The position numbers were made by a program, and so were the translations under genes. Positions 1 through 11,842 of a stretch of 64,000 bases of DNA are shown one piece after another. The stretch comes from Allolobophora icterica (taxonomy: Eukaryota; Annelida; Clitellata; Crassiclitellata; Lumbricidae). Position 1 is the first letter of the stretch; each line of letters starts with the position of its first letter. The notes under the pieces were generated by a model, which was not told the DNA's origin, did not search any database, and saw nothing but the letters and a program-made list of their open reading frames with translations. The stretch spans positions 5,988,343 to 6,052,342 of the forward strand of contig OY744606.1 in NCBI GenBank assembly GCA_963556255.1, given 5' to 3'.

Positions 1-56
1 TGGATCCCCGTAATGGTGCAAAGCTTTTGTCCCAAGTCCGAAAGGAAAGTTAGGCC

Positions 57-57
57 T

Positions 58-150
<93 letters not shown>
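57..150. repeat. (ATT)n microsatellite
   Basis: About 30 near-perfect ATT units, ending in a short CTACT interruption. The leucine-rich open frame across it is an artefact of the repeat. Confidence 0.97.
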
Positions 151-151
<1 letters not shown>

Positions 152-536
152 TACTATTATTTAACGAGAAATTTTATTTACCGTATACAAGCAAACAAAA
201 AAGTCTTCCCGCAGGTTATTATTATTAGATTTTTTTTTAGAACGTTAGAGAGCGATTATAATAGCTAGAATGTATATTCCGTTACGATCTCCGCTGAAAC
301 GCAATTCCCAATCTCATAAGGCATAGTGAGAATATGTTTTAAAGGTGTTTAAGGATTACATCGTATATATTATTATTTGTTGTTGTTGCTGACCCGAGGT
401 GAAAATGGTCCCCTTGGGCGTCACAAAAATTTGTCAGGAGACAAAAGAAAACTAGTTATTATTCTGGAATACATCTCATCCGAGTACGGCTCGACTAAAG
501 TGCCATGAAAAACCACCGAGTTAAAACGTTGTATTA
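151..536. other. Unassigned sequence, no gene seen
   Basis: No coding frame or RNA gene is supported. A TTTTAAAGGTGTTTAAGGA stretch near 337-356 matches the start of dispersed repeat family D, which recurs at 1.65, 1.9, 5.24 and 8.15 kb and inverted at 41.9 kb. Confidence 0.6.
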
Positions 537-1029
<493 letters not shown>

Positions 1030-1283
1030 GATGATTGCTTTTTTTATTTTTTTTGTTTATTCCGGATATTTCTATAGCGCCTCTCGAAGTCAACTACTAC
1101 TCAGAGGCGCTCCCGACTACAGCATTTGATACTGTGCCGGAATTTTCACGCCGATGCGCCACGAGCAATTGCAAGTGAAGGACTTGCCCAAGGTCCGTAC
1201 GCAGCGGCTAGAGTGGGATTCGAACCTGCAACCCTCCGGTCACAAGGCGCCAAGCTTACCACTGAGCCACCACGCCCCACGCT
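1030..1283 (-). mobile_element. tRNA-derived SINE with LINE-like 3' stem-loop tail
   Basis: On the minus strand the element begins with a tRNA-like head (1205-1283) holding an A-box-like GGCTCAGTGGTAAGC and a B box GGTTCGAATCC. A body follows with the phrase GGGCAAGTCCTTCACTTGCA. It ends in a tail (1075-1110) whose arms GCGCCTCTGAG and CGAGAGGCGCTATAG can fold into a stem. The same tail occurs on L2-like LINE fragments near 25.65 kb and, more loosely, 48.2 and 57.85 kb. The three-part structure (pol III promoter head, body, LINE tail) is typical of a SINE mobilised by a partner LINE. Boundaries are approximate and no target duplication was found. Confidence 0.7.
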
Positions 1284-1367
1284 TTATGTTGCATATATGT
1301 CAATAAACGATTGCTGTTGTTATTATTATATATTTGTTTTTGTTTTAATAAGTATTATCAAACATCA

Positions 1368-1480
1368 ATCGATGGCGCTGAGCAATTGTGAGTGAAGAAC
1401 TTGCCAAAGGGCCCAACACAATAAACGTCTTAGAGGAGGTTCGAACCCGTACTCTCTGTGTAACTGCCAAGACCTTTAAA
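1368..1480 (-). mobile_element. Partial SINE sharing the 1.03 kb SINE body
   Basis: The minus strand carries GGGTTCGAACCTCC (B-box-like) followed by TTTGGCAAGTTCTTCACTCA and CAATTGCTC, matching the body of the SINE at 1030-1283. The tRNA-like head is incomplete and no LINE-like tail is seen, so this is a diverged fragment. Confidence 0.55.
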
Positions 1481-1499
1481 AATTGATTCTTTGAATGTC

Positions 1500-2160
1500 T
1501 TAACGACGCCATGTCATAACGAAGATTGTTAGCGTCGCCCTCATCCATTAATCAGACTTGTGACTGGCACTACCAGAGTAAGGAGGATAGTGGAGGAGTT
1601 GTCAAATAGACCATCGGATTCCATGCCCATATATAGCAACGGAATACAGCTTTTTAAAGGTGTCTTAAGAGAACCCTTCTCCTTTATCCAGCAGCACAGT
1701 GATGCTAATCATCTTTGTTATGACACAGCGTCGTTAAGCAGTCGGAGAGGCTCGAAAGTTTACCGACATCTTGCGGCAACCAATGCGCTAACGTTGGTAG
1801 CAAATTATTTAGCTGTTCTGACCTTACCTTACGAAATCGCATATAATCGAAGTGATCTCGCTACCGCGGCCAATGCTTTCTAGCATCAAGTGACGTCGTT
1901 TTAAAGGTGTCTAAAGTGAGCGCTCCAACTAATCGATTATTATTATTATTCCAAAATTTTAACGAAATCTTGTGGCTGCAATATGGCCGCTGACATTTTA
2001 AAAGACATTATTTGTATATTAGTTCATTTTCTTGATTGTAGATCATTCGTTCTAGGTCGTTATTGGTTTCCATGCGTATATTTCAGTGGCTTCTGCAGGA
2101 TTAACGGTGATAGTGGAGACAAAATCAGTGGAAAGAAATTCTGTTTTCCGGCAAACAGCT
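1500..2160. repeat. Dispersed repeat family D, composite copy
   Basis: Several phrases recur elsewhere: TTAGCGTCGCCCTC (also 6.9, 24.36 and 41.7 kb), TTTAAAGGTGTC (1652 and 1902), TTAACGAAATCTTGTGGCTG (about 1961-1980; related at 7.0, 41.9 and 42.6 kb) and TTCATTTTCTTGATTG (about 2022-2037; also 7.25 kb). These are old overlapping copies of one or two interspersed repeats of unknown class. The 107-codon frame at 1560-1883 lies inside and is probably not a gene. Confidence 0.5.
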
Positions 2161-2576
2161 AAGATGACATCGTTGAACAGATCATTTTAAACGAAGGCCT
2201 ACATGGAATGAGACGTATACACGGTCACAAGACGAGTACAAAACACGAGGAAAGGCGAGCAAAAGATGGAGGTTATATTTTCGCACCAAGTGGCTGCACA
2301 GAGGAGCTAACAAGCCTGACAACAAGGAGGGCGATTATGATGATGATAATGATGCCAATGTTTTTGATAATGATAATGACGATTATAATGATCACGTACA
2401 TCTATACAAAAATATGCCTGTATTTATATGTACAATAATATTATTGTTATCTTCGAGTTATAGCCATGAATATATTCAGTTCATATATATATTTGCTCAT
2501 ACATTCACGCAAAATGTAATATATTTCAACGATATACATATATATATTATGTATTATTATGCATTATTATGTATTA
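2161..2576. other. Unassigned AT-rich sequence
   Basis: No gene is recognised. A short ATGATGATAATGATG run begins near 2337. Confidence 0.6.
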
Positions 2577-2698
2577 CGTATGTATGTATGTATGTATGTA
2601 TGTATGTATGTATGTATGTATGTATGTATGTATGTATGTATGTATGTATGTATGTATGTATGTATGTATGTATGTATGTATGTATGTATGTATGAATG
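2577..2698. repeat. (TATG)n microsatellite
   Basis: About 30 tetranucleotide units, nearly perfect until a single GAATG interruption close to the right end. Confidence 0.97.
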
Positions 2699-2799
2699 TA
2701 TGTACAATTTTTACGATCAGACTACGGTTAGTTAGTCGCCAGCTGATATTCTATCAGATATTTAGATGTATGTGTTATATGTGTATAATATATGTATGC

Positions 2800-2849
2800 A
2801 TGTATAACTATATATATATATATGCATATATATATGTATGCATATATGC

Positions 2850-2943
<94 letters not shown>
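2800..2943. repeat. (AT)n dinucleotide array
   Basis: Alternating AT with scattered GC interruptions on the left and a purer run at about 2882-2940. Confidence 0.95.
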
Positions 2944-2944
<1 letters not shown>

Positions 2945-3446
2945 AATAAATGTTTCGGACAACAGATATGAAATCACTCACCATAGAAATCTTTAACCCT
3001 CAGGCTACCAAGGTTTTTTTGCGACATCGGCTACCAAGGGGGGGGTGGTTACCACCCCCCCCCCGGAATTTCGTGTTTGGTTTAAAATATCATATCGTGT
3101 AATACAGCATTTGATTCAGCATTCATTTCTGAAAAGAATGGTATATTTAGTTGTAAAATATATGAATGCATCTCGAAATTATATAGTTTTTAACAAAGGC
3201 ACCGGTCCATTTAACGATATCTGATATTATCCCACACAATTTGTACTATTTGGATAAAAAAATATAAATGATGTGGGTTTTGAAAATGAACTATGTATCC
3301 AAGAATATTCTAAATATAATGAGGTTTAATTTTCAACAATACAAACTGTTCCAAAGTCTGTTTTAGTTACAGGCAAAACCTAAAGGCGTGCAGCTATATC
3401 AACATGAAACAAGAAATTATGTAATTTTTCCCGGCAGTCAAAAACG

Positions 3447-3632
3447 TCAGTGGTCCTTGCAGTTATTGCAAGTTACTTTCATTGTTTTGTGTGAATGCTT
3501 CCTGCAAACAGGCTTCTTGAACACTTCACAGCACTGCTTTACTCTGTTAGCATTCTGCTTCAACTGTTTATAGCCCTTCCCCATACCCAACCATATTGGT
3601 TTACGTTGTGATGTTGCATCAGTGATTTTCAC
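3447..3632 (-). pseudogene. Possible C-terminal cysteine-rich remnant of a piggyBac-like transposase
   Basis: This 61-codon minus-strand frame ends with a C-C-x8-C-x-K-H-x8-C-x2-C pattern (KQCCEVF ... VTCNNC). piggyBac-family transposases end in a zinc-binding cysteine-rich domain that contacts the terminal repeats, and the spacing here resembles it. The frame stops just after the last CxxC. In another frame the downstream sequence continues with FDCREKLHNF, as if one frameshift separates the last zinc ligands. It lies inside the TTAA element and points the way expected if the transposase ended near the 2993 terminus. The catalytic DDD core is absent. The match is by pattern only and could be chance. 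Confidence 0.35.
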
Positions 3633-3695
3633 ACTGAAAAAGCGTATTATTATTTATTATGATCACTTCCGGTTATCAAAAGACAAATAACTAAG

Positions 3696-4072
3696 GTATG
3701 TATGTATGTATGAATGTATGTATGTATGTATGTATGTAGGTATGTATGTATGTATGAATGTATGTATGTATGTATGTATGTATGTATGTATGATTGTATG
3801 AATGTATGTATGTATGTATGTATGTATGTATGTATGTATGTATGTATGTATGTATGAATGCATGTATGTATGTATGTAGGTATGTATGTATGTATGTATG
3901 ATTGTATGAATGTATGAATGTATGTATGTATGTATGTATGATTGTATGAATGTATGTGTGTATGTATGTATGATTGTATGAATGTATGTATGTATGTATG
4001 TAGGTATGTATGTATGTATGTATGTATGTATGTATGTATGTATGTATGATTGTATGTATGTAAATATGTATG
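3696..4072. repeat. Interrupted (TATG)n array inside the TTAA element
   Basis: About 370 bp of TATG units with recurrent GAATG, GATTG and TAGG variants. The variants recur in blocks, suggesting internal duplications of longer segments. The 168-codon minus-strand frame across it is repeat translation. Confidence 0.93.
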
Positions 4073-4603
4073 CAAATATAGCCCTACATTCCCTCTAAAG
4101 AATGGCATAGTTGTTTCTCTTCCAGAAAGAATAATGAATACCTTTATAGTCGACAACAGCTAACAGCTGACGAGAGAAAGTCCTGATTTCAATAGTGGTA
4201 CCTAGGCTATATCGGGTATAACTTTTTTATGGCGTGGGCTATCATCACGACTTTTACCTCAAAATGTGTGCAAATGGACCCCCTACAGCTACCTAAACTG
4301 TCAAAATTATATTCCATGTGCTAAAAAAAATTTTCCAGAAAAACGTAGGGGGGGGGTGGTAACCACCCCCCCTTGGTAGCCCGAGGGTTAAGGTATGCCA
4401 GCTACTTATATTATTTAAAATGGAATTTTGAAGATTTCTTTTTGTAAACCCTACATGTAGTTGAACTCTTAAGGCCATGAATGACGATGGTATCTAATTA
4501 CTGCAAAAATTAAAATAGTAAGCAACCTTTAAAGCAGAAACCTTTAAAACGTTTAAATGCACTTAGACCATATATATATATATATACATTATATACATAT
4601 GTA

Positions 4604-4604
<1 letters not shown>

Positions 4605-4667
<63 letters not shown>

Positions 4668-4692
4668 TGTGTGTGTGTGTGTGTGTGTATGC
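4605..4692. repeat. (TG)n(TGCG)n(TG)n compound array
   Basis: A core of about 14 GTGC units is flanked by TG dinucleotides. Alternating purine-pyrimidine sequence of this kind can adopt Z-DNA. Confidence 0.93.
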
Positions 4693-5464
4693 GTGTGTCA
4701 TATGTTGCAAGCGGTTCACATGCATAGAGCACCGCAAATGCTCAGAGGGTAAATCGATTGGAATATTATTCTTATCATGAACCCCAGGTTTTAGTATAAT
4801 TATGTGTTCGTGTTTAAGGTGCATACATTCCAGCATATACATTCTGATTTATTCTGAAGAGCTCAGCATTTTTGGAGTAAGCTCACAGAATTATATATAT
4901 CTACTTTTCTTCATGGAATCGTATACACCATTTAATTTTAATAGCATCAAATATGACTTTAACATAATTTGCCTTACAGGAATGCAATACAACTGGTGAT
5001 CTGCAATATACCCAGTTTTCATCGTAATCTGAAAATAAATATTGAATATCAGTTTAACTATCGCTTGGTGGTATTTGCTGTTAAACGACGCTGAGTAAGG
5101 TGATCGGCGTCGAAAGTTTTTCTTTTTACATGTTTTTACTTGTCTGTTGTTTAACAGTTTGCGGCTTCCAGAGCCGTTGAAGTCACTTAGCACTAACATT
5201 TATATAGTTCGGGAATATATTAAGTAAGTGAAATTGCTTTAAAGGTGTCTAAGGCATATATCGCATGAATTACAGAGTTCAACAAAATCTTAGCCCTGCC
5301 TTGATGTCAACTTTACTTAGTATTTAACGCGCTTAGGTTAAATGGCTTCTGTTTCAACGAAATTGTTTTTCACAAAGAAGGCGATTAATAATAATAATAA
5401 TCTTCGTTTAATATTTCAAACTGACAATTACGCAGTATGATTACAAATTAGTATGAACGGATGA
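4693..5464. other. Unassigned sequence with a family D fragment
   Basis: No gene is recognised. A TTTAAAGGTGTCTAAGG fragment of family D begins near 5240. The two frames of about 65 and 102 codons overlap on opposite strands and resemble nothing I know. Confidence 0.5.
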
Positions 5465-5665
5465 TCACAAGTTATTAAAGGAGCCGAAGTTAACTGTATA
5501 CGGCAGCCATGCAAGGCGCCCATCACGTCCTACATCTCATTTTAACAACGCGCCATCTCGCGAATGATAGGCTGAGTGGACCTTTGGGAGGGTTGCGGGA
5601 GGCGATCCCGCTACCTCTTGCTCTTCACTCCAGTGATGTTACCACTAGTCTATGAGTATTTAAGG
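5465..5665 (-). mobile_element. tRNA-like SINE, family C
   Basis: The minus strand begins with a degenerate tRNA-like head containing TAGTGGTAACATCACTGGAG. It ends with GGCGCC, GGCTGCCGTATAC and AGTTAAC. The same order occurs at 41505-41672 (head TAGAGTAATGGATAACACAC, tail GGCGCCCTGTTGGCTGCCG). Two copies with the same order support a SINE family, although both heads have drifted. Confidence 0.5.
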
Positions 5666-6354
5666 TGCACACATTCCAGCAGTATACAAATTAAACTATA
5701 AGCGGGTAAATGGATTATATTTTGAATTTTTAAATTAACAAATAGCCAACATATTTAAGTCCGTTTCATTTAGACTAGGCCTATGCTAGCAAAGTCCATA
5801 CGATAATAGCAATCAAATTATTTGAATCTTTCTAACAGGATTTTCCAGTTCAAAAGTACGAACTATAAGCTACATGCAGATAACAGACAAAATATCAATC
5901 CTATGCTAAACTGCAGTTTCCACTGTATTAGTTGTCGGAGGTTGGGAGTTCAACCCAATGGCTCATCTTCTAACCCCTCAGCTCATGACTAGGCCTAACT
6001 GAAAAAATGTTGTTAGGTCAGAAAACTAAACTATCTCATGAGTCGTCAGTTGTTTCGTGTGCAAACATGTTAACAACATTAGATGTTGACCTCTCTTCGT
6101 GCACTTTGATAATCTGCAAAAGTTTCGACCCCCCAGCTCTTTTTTGACAACTAAAACTCTGATCATTTAATTAACGATGTTTATTTTTATGTTTAATAAA
6201 CGTAGTAAAGTCACTGCGCATTTTGAGGCCTAGCCCATATCATTACCGTATATTTGCATCAAATCATTATTTTTTCCATTTGACGATGACGAGTTGGTGA
6301 CTGGATTGGATTGCAATAGTTGAACAACTTCTTGTTTATACAGCCTTATACGAA
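5666..6354. other. Unassigned sequence, no gene seen
   Basis: No coding frame, repeat or RNA gene is supported. Confidence 0.5.
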
Positions 6355-6465
6355 CTGATCTTCTGGATATTGACCTCATTACGGCTTGGACTTGGTGTGC
6401 CATCGGTTGATGCCTTCTGCATTCGACACCGGCGCAATAGAAGTCACTAATCACAATTACAATTA
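6355..6465 (+). repeat. Dispersed repeat family E, copy 1
   Basis: The phrases GGATATTGACCTCATTACGG, GTGCCATCGGTTGATGCC and CAATAGAAGTCACTAAT recur in order at 22100-22215 and 60365-60475. Copies 1 and 2 run into AATTATAAT-type sequence and copy 3 into AT-rich sequence. All three lie in the same orientation. The family is short (about 110 bp) and has no tRNA-like head that I can see. Confidence 0.7.
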
Positions 6466-6854
6466 TAATGACATCATAGGCCGTTGACGTCGATCAGATA
6501 AAGTTTTAACACCTTTCACCATCTTTTTAGTTGTCTAAGCGTACTCAATCCGAGGATTGGCCGTAGTATATAGGCCCCATGGCCTACACCAAGGACAATT
6601 CTACTCCATCCAATTCTGTTTCTTGTCTCTTTCAATAACCGGTTGAATGATGATCCAGTTCACGACTTTATGTTATAAATCCTTTCCATAATTAGGTCTT
6701 CCTTGAGCTCTTGGTCCAGGAAATGTGCTTTGGACAAACTCCTTCTCCAGACAATCTCCAATCCTCGGCACATGCCCATAATATAAAGACTTTCTCTGCA
6801 TGCCTGGTTAGTTTCAACTATACACTCCTTTCTAACCCATCAGTCTCCAACACC
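6466..6854. other. Unassigned sequence, no gene seen
   Basis: No supported coding frame or repeat. Confidence 0.5.
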
Positions 6855-7345
6855 GTTTGGTTGGTTAGTTGCTGTTTAGCGACACTTTGTCATAACAGAG
6901 GTTATCAGCGTAGCCCTCCTCAATTCTACGGGCTTGGGATTGGCACTGCCAGGGTACGAGCAGTGGCGGAATTAGAGTTTTATTATTCAAAAAGTTTAAC
7001 AACTTCTTATGGCTGCTATTGCCGTTGACGTCTTAAAACAATTAACTGCATAAATAGGCGTCCGCAGAAATTTTTCCAGGGGGACAAAATGTTTCTAGGA
7101 GGGAAAAATTTTTCCTGGGGGGGGCAAAATGACCTTTTTTGCATGGAATAGCTATTCACGAACACAGAAAACGTGACAACTTTCAAAATCAAGCGGGGAA
7201 ATGCCCTCCCTTGCCCCCTCCGGACGCCCATGATTGTATATCAGTTCATTTTCTTGATTGCAGATGATTCGTTTCAGGTCGTCATTGGATTGTGTGCGTT
7301 TCTTTCAGAGGCTTCTAGGTTCATGGTGTTAGTAGAAACAAAATG
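6855..7345 (+). repeat. Dispersed repeat family D copy, interrupted by a MITE
   Basis: The left part (6855-7056) has TTAGCGACACTTTGTCATAA, CAGCGTAGCCCTCCTC and TGGCTGCTATTGCCGTTGAC. The right part (7232-7345) resumes with TTGTATATCAGTTCATTTTC, TTGATTGCAGATGATTCG and AGAGGCTTCTAGG. In the copy at about 1960-2110 the equivalent phrases are nearly contiguous, so the 7057-7231 segment looks inserted. The 144-codon frame at 7173-7607 starts in the inserted element and crosses this repeat, so I do not call it a gene. Confidence 0.55.
7057..7231. mobile_element. hAT-like MITE nested in repeat D
   Basis: The ends are inverted: GGCGTCCGCAG on the left and CTCCGGACGCCC on the right. The interior has G-rich tracts around AAATTTTTCC (twice) and GGGGGGGGCAAAATG. 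Ends of the type CAGGGGCGTCC are common in hAT-derived MITEs. I could not define a clean target duplication, so the superfamily is inferred from the end sequence alone. Confidence 0.5.
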
Positions 7346-8937
7346 GTTCGACAAAATTCTATGGCGAAGAGTTAAACGTGCTCTTTTCCTGCTCCATGAC
7401 GCACTTGCTCTAGCTGCAATGGCGGACGAAACTGAAGATCGATTGTTTGCATCGATTAAAACTAACGATATTCACATTCTACGCCGACTGTGCCCTCGCC
7501 TCCGCCTGACTTTATATGCTGTCCGCTGTAGGCCTAACCAATTCACCCTTCCTCCAAAAGACACTAAGAATTTTATTCCCTGTATGTCTTACAAGGGTTT
7601 CTATTAAACTCCCTAACAGCACAGACTACAAAATTCTCGTAGCAAACAATGCTTCTGATCTCTTGTAACGTATTGCGTTTCGTCAATGCGAAATTGAATT
7701 AAACGAATATTCTATTCTGTTCAGTTCTTTTCTAATGCAACTTCCGATGTTATCACCCGGCCTTCTTTTCTTGTTAAAGTTTTCACATCAAATATATTAG
7801 CGTCATTCTTGTTTAAAATTACATTGGCTTACTGGAATGATTGAAATTGTACGTTTTCATATCGGATACATTATTTAACTTTAAGGCCTGATGTTAATTT
7901 TAGCCTCTGTCCGTTCACTATGGTAACAAGCAACGAATCTGTATACCTTCGTGCAACTCAGATAATATATTAGCTGTGTTCGTGTAATTTAACTAAGTAC
8001 ATGTATATGTAGAAAACCATTTTGTGTATGTATAAAAGTTGTCATCTGTTCAAGAGTTCAATATGGATGGGTCATCAAAGTTCAAATCTAACTGAATTAG
8101 CTTTAAGTCGCTGTTGATTCTTATATAAGGTACGCGGAAAGCTTTTAAAGGTGTTGATACAAAACATTGCATTGCAGTGTTTAACGAGATCCTGTTGCTA
8201 CCTGCAGGGTTGTTGTTGTTTACCTGATTCTACCTCAATAGAAATCTCTGCACTGACTATTAATATTCCGTATCTATTTGTCCCGTTTTGCTGCCAGGAT
8301 ATTTGACTTTGATCTTGCCTTAGTTTAACAAAAGAGTATAACGCTAATGAACACCTTGATTACGCTAAAGAGTCAGAAATAATAACCAACCAATACAGAG
8401 CATTAATTATAGTCAACAGCATATCAGCTCATTGTACACAACACATGTCATCAAACTTATATACAATTTAGTAATAGCACATGTTTATTAATTAATACCA
8501 AGATCAGGCAATCATCATTATGTTAATTATCGAGTACGCAAGTCCGCAATAGAATGGCAATATAAACGGAAAAGTACCAATAGAATACAATTTACAACGA
8601 CGCACTTTCGCTGGGAGAAAGGAAAGACTCAGTCTGCCCAGTTCAATAATAACAGTTTTTACACCTTCACATTTCTTAAACCCGAATTATAAGACAACAT
8701 GCAGAGTTTCAGCATACATTCAATTCTGTCGATTTTCTGGTTGATAAGGTCAAGGCACGAAAGGCGTAGGTCAAAATGGGAAAGGTCACTTGTAATCTGA
8801 GATGCAAAATTTAATCTCAATTAGAGGCATGCATAAGTTACGTTACAATTAAACGCTCATTAGAATAACCGCTTCAAGGGATCAACGTATAACGTTACAC
8901 GTGTACGGTCACTCACTCTAGATGGGAATCAGAAGAG
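7346..8937. other. Unassigned sequence, no gene seen
   Basis: About 1.6 kb without a recognisable gene. A family D fragment (CTTTTAAAGGTGTTGATAC, then TTTAACGAGATCCTGTTGCT) lies at about 8143-8200. Confidence 0.5.
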
Positions 8938-9204
8938 CAGGTCCTTAAGCTAGTTCTGAGCAGTCCTGGATATGAAGTGTTAGCGCCTACGTTTTTTAAG
9001 CCTATGAGGACGGGTAACCAGACCTCTCCTTCGCCGTCTCATTTTTCCCACCGACAGTGTACGGTCAGTGCACTCATTATAGCCGAGTTGGCTAGGGGTG
9101 CAGTTGGAGCGGAAATCTTGAGCCAACTTTTTTTTTACCATGGCAGGGATATGAAACCCGACCTCTCGGTTGACAGTCCAGCATGATAAGCACCCCGGCT
9201 ACCT
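8938..9204 (-). mobile_element. tRNA-derived SINE, family A
   Basis: On the minus strand a degraded tRNA-like head (CATGCTGGACTGTCAACCGA, then GAGGTCGGGTTTCATATCC) is followed by CCAACTCGGCTATAATGAG, TGCACTGACCGTACACTGTC, GGTGGGAAAAATGAGACGGC and GTTAGCGCC-type sequence ending in ACACTTCATA. The same order recurs at 11.1, 14.1, 23.9, 25.4, 32.6 and 34.1 kb. Family A is the commonest SINE here. Confidence 0.8.
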
Positions 9205-9380
9205 ACACCAAACGCACACCCAAATACTTAATGGAATCAAAGACAACAATAATTAAGTGCGGTGGGAGACTGTTCCAGAGGGACGGTCCAGCGCGCAAGT
9301 GGAAACGAGTTAAAGTGCGACAACGTGGCACCTGCATGTCTCCATGGACGAAACGCAGAGCCCAACGAAAATAACACAGA
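9205..9380 (-). pseudogene. LINE ORF2 C-terminal relic
   Basis: The minus strand encodes RCRTLTRFHLRAGPSLWNSL followed by PPHLIIVVFDSIKYLG. The motif GPSLWNSLPPHL is typical of the region close to the C-terminus of CR1/L2/jockey-type ORF2 proteins. Only about 45 codons remain, with no reverse transcriptase core, so this is an old 5'-truncated fragment. The longer frame continuing to 9517 has no further similarity that I recognise. Confidence 0.55.
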
Positions 9381-11084
9381 TACGATGCAATATAGGCTAC
9401 AAGATACAAAGTACGAAATACAACATGTACAAGATGTAAGTTACAAGGTGCGATATCCACGACACAAGACACCCGATTCCAAATGAAACGCGATGTAATG
9501 TAACAGAATGTTTGCATAGCGCATCTGAAGAGCCTCTCAGAAATCGCAGTTATCAGTCAGAAGGAAAAGATGTCTTTAATATCGAGAAAAGTCAATGACG
9601 TCCGCAACAAGTGAAACGGAGCGAATTTCAGTACGGTACCTAAATTGTTTCACAACAATGGTCCAACGACAGCAAGCCCCGACCTTCCCGTATCGAGGTG
9701 TGATGAGAGCGTGGAATAACGAGATTATTCCGCATCGCAGAACGAAGAATCCAGAGACAGGGCTATGGACAGGGCGGAACGTATACAGTTCACTAATGTA
9801 TTCTGGAGCAGTGCCAGCCGTGAAACAAGATGCACGTTATAATTTACAAGACACATAATATTTATACAAGATACAAATATGAGAAAGATACATTGGAAAG
9901 CTAAAACTATCCAGCTATGGGCGTCTAAACCAAGTTCAGAATCACAATAATTAATATATATTATAAAAGAATTCTATTGTACATTATTAAACCTGTCGCA
10001 CCTGAGATTCCAAATTACTGATTTCGCGAGCGTAACAAGGGCAAGAAACAACTGAAGAAAACAATCAAATAGATTATTATTAACGAATGAACAATAGCAA
10101 AAGATAGCTGAATGAATAGGTACAAAAATGAAAACATCTAAGCAAATAAATAAACAAATAGCAAAATATATAAATATACAAATGACAGCTAAATAAATAA
10201 GTAAGTTAACATATATATATATGACATTTTTGCAGAAATATAATATTCAAGCTGTGGTCCGCAGTCCAGTACCAGTCCACTAGTGTCACGGTTACCGGGC
10301 CGCAGAATGATATTATTAAGAAATTAAAATGTATATACTGTAAGACATTAGGCCTACTATATATGTATACGAGAACATGACACGGTGTTCATACATAATA
10401 AATAGTTTAAATAATGCAACAATAACAAAAGTATAGATGTAACAAACTGTAACAAACAGTAGGCCTAACAATATAATGACATCTAAATTTCAATACGCCA
10501 TACATGCGACCTTGTGAGTTAACTAAAGGGCGCTATACATGGGTGTCAGAAGGAGGGCGCGATGGATTTGGGCCCCGTGGATTTTGCAAATATTTTATAA
10601 ATATAAAATCTTTCTATTTGTATATACATATATATTATATATATATACATATATATTATATATATATATATATATAAGTTACTAATTGCCGTCTAAATTC
10701 TACCTTTTCATTAATTCGATTTCTGTGTAAAAATTAAATTTCTTGCTTTATTCTGTAAACATTATGAATTAAATTTCTTTCGAAACTATACTTTAATCCA
10801 TATCATATTCGTTCGAAATTTCTAAGCTGTCGGACTCCCATTATATCTATAATTATTAACTAAAAATCGTGTGAAAATAACTTACAAGTTTCTGGAAGAT
10901 TTCTGTTGCATTCTAGTTCGTTTTGTACGTCTTTAAAATAAAAAAATTCTTAAAATCTGAGTAGGAAAAGGAAAGCATTTAACCGAATTTTGTTTTAAAA
11001 TATTTTACTTCACCACCACCACCTTTACCATGCATCACAACCATTGCCATCACAACAGCAACGACAAGAAGAAGAGAGAAGAGC
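9381..11084. other. Unassigned AT-rich sequence
   Basis: About 1.7 kb without a gene I can support. (AT)n runs occur near 10208-10222 and 10620-10675. Confidence 0.5.
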
Positions 11085-11300
11085 GGTCTCTTAGCTAACC
11101 CCGATAGACAGCCGTGGGTATGAAGTTTCAGCGACTTCATTTTTCTTAGCCTCGGCATATTTGGTCGGGTGGCCAGTACTCTCCTTTGCCTTGCTCATCT
11201 TACCACCGACGGTGTACGGTCAGTGTACTCATTATAGCTGCGTTGACTAGAGGGTGCAGGTGGAGCAGAAATCTCGACACAAATTTCTGTCCTGGCATGC
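11085..11300 (-). mobile_element. Family A SINE lacking most of its tRNA head
   Basis: The minus strand has GTACACTGACCGTACACCGT, GAGCAAGGCAAAGGAGAG, GCCGAGGCTAAGAAAAATGA and the family's 3' continuation CTTCATACCCACGGCTGTCT. An (AT)n run abuts the head end. Confidence 0.75.
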
Positions 11301-11302
11301 AG

Positions 11303-11337
<35 letters not shown>

Positions 11338-11339
11338 AA

Positions 11340-11842
11340 TTTGTGAGGATAGTCAAGATTTATACTGTATATATTTGTATAATCCCCGTGTATATGCATA
11401 AATATATATTTATCTCAACATATACGAGAGTATCATATATAGAAAACACATGGTACGATCTGTGTTCAGAATACTAATGTAGCCATGCATATAGTTTGCA
11501 CTCTAATGTTATCCAATCTAATCCAGTGATTTAAGTTGCGCCGTCATCATAATGCACAAAGCCTCAGTCGATGTTCGCTTCAAGTTATGTCGTTAGTCAA
11601 GAAGCACAAGTCGTTGGAAAAGCCAAGGGTTGAAGTCAGACTGGTCAGAGAAAATAGGAACCAGAATATGCTGTTAGTAAGCGATTTTAAAAAGGTTTAG
11701 TTAGATCTGAACGACATGAAAGAGATGACGTAACGATCAAGAGAACTTGGCAACGAATTCCAAAGCTTTACCCAACACTGTTAATGGGGCAAAAGAAGAG
11801 AGTCAGAGTCTCTGTGGATCGGGTGCAATACCTGTTAGTATT
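11340..11842. other. Unassigned sequence, no gene seen
   Basis: No coding frame or repeat supported. Confidence 0.5.

Larger units (their letters stand above)
2993..4391 (-). mobile_element. piggyBac-like non-autonomous element with TTAA target duplication
   Basis: TTAA occurs at both ends (2993-2996 and 4388-4391). Inside it lie terminal inverted repeats CCCTCAGGCTACCAAGG (left) and CCCTCGGGCTACCAAGG (right, complement), with one mismatch. Both ends also carry a subterminal palindrome of the form GGGGTGGTTACCACCCC. The left end has GGCTACCAAGG duplicated. TTAA duplication with a CCC start is the hallmark of the piggyBac superfamily. At about 1.39 kb the element is too short for a full transposase; a cysteine-rich fragment at 3447-3632 may be a remnant. 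A TATG microsatellite fills its right half. Confidence 0.72.

Noticed and set aside
7173..7607. 144-codon ORF as a gene
   Set aside because: It begins inside a MITE and crosses dispersed repeat D, which recurs without the frame.
10245..10310. CTGTGGTCCGCAG...GGGCCGCAG as a hAT end
   Set aside because: The match is short and I found no second end or duplication.
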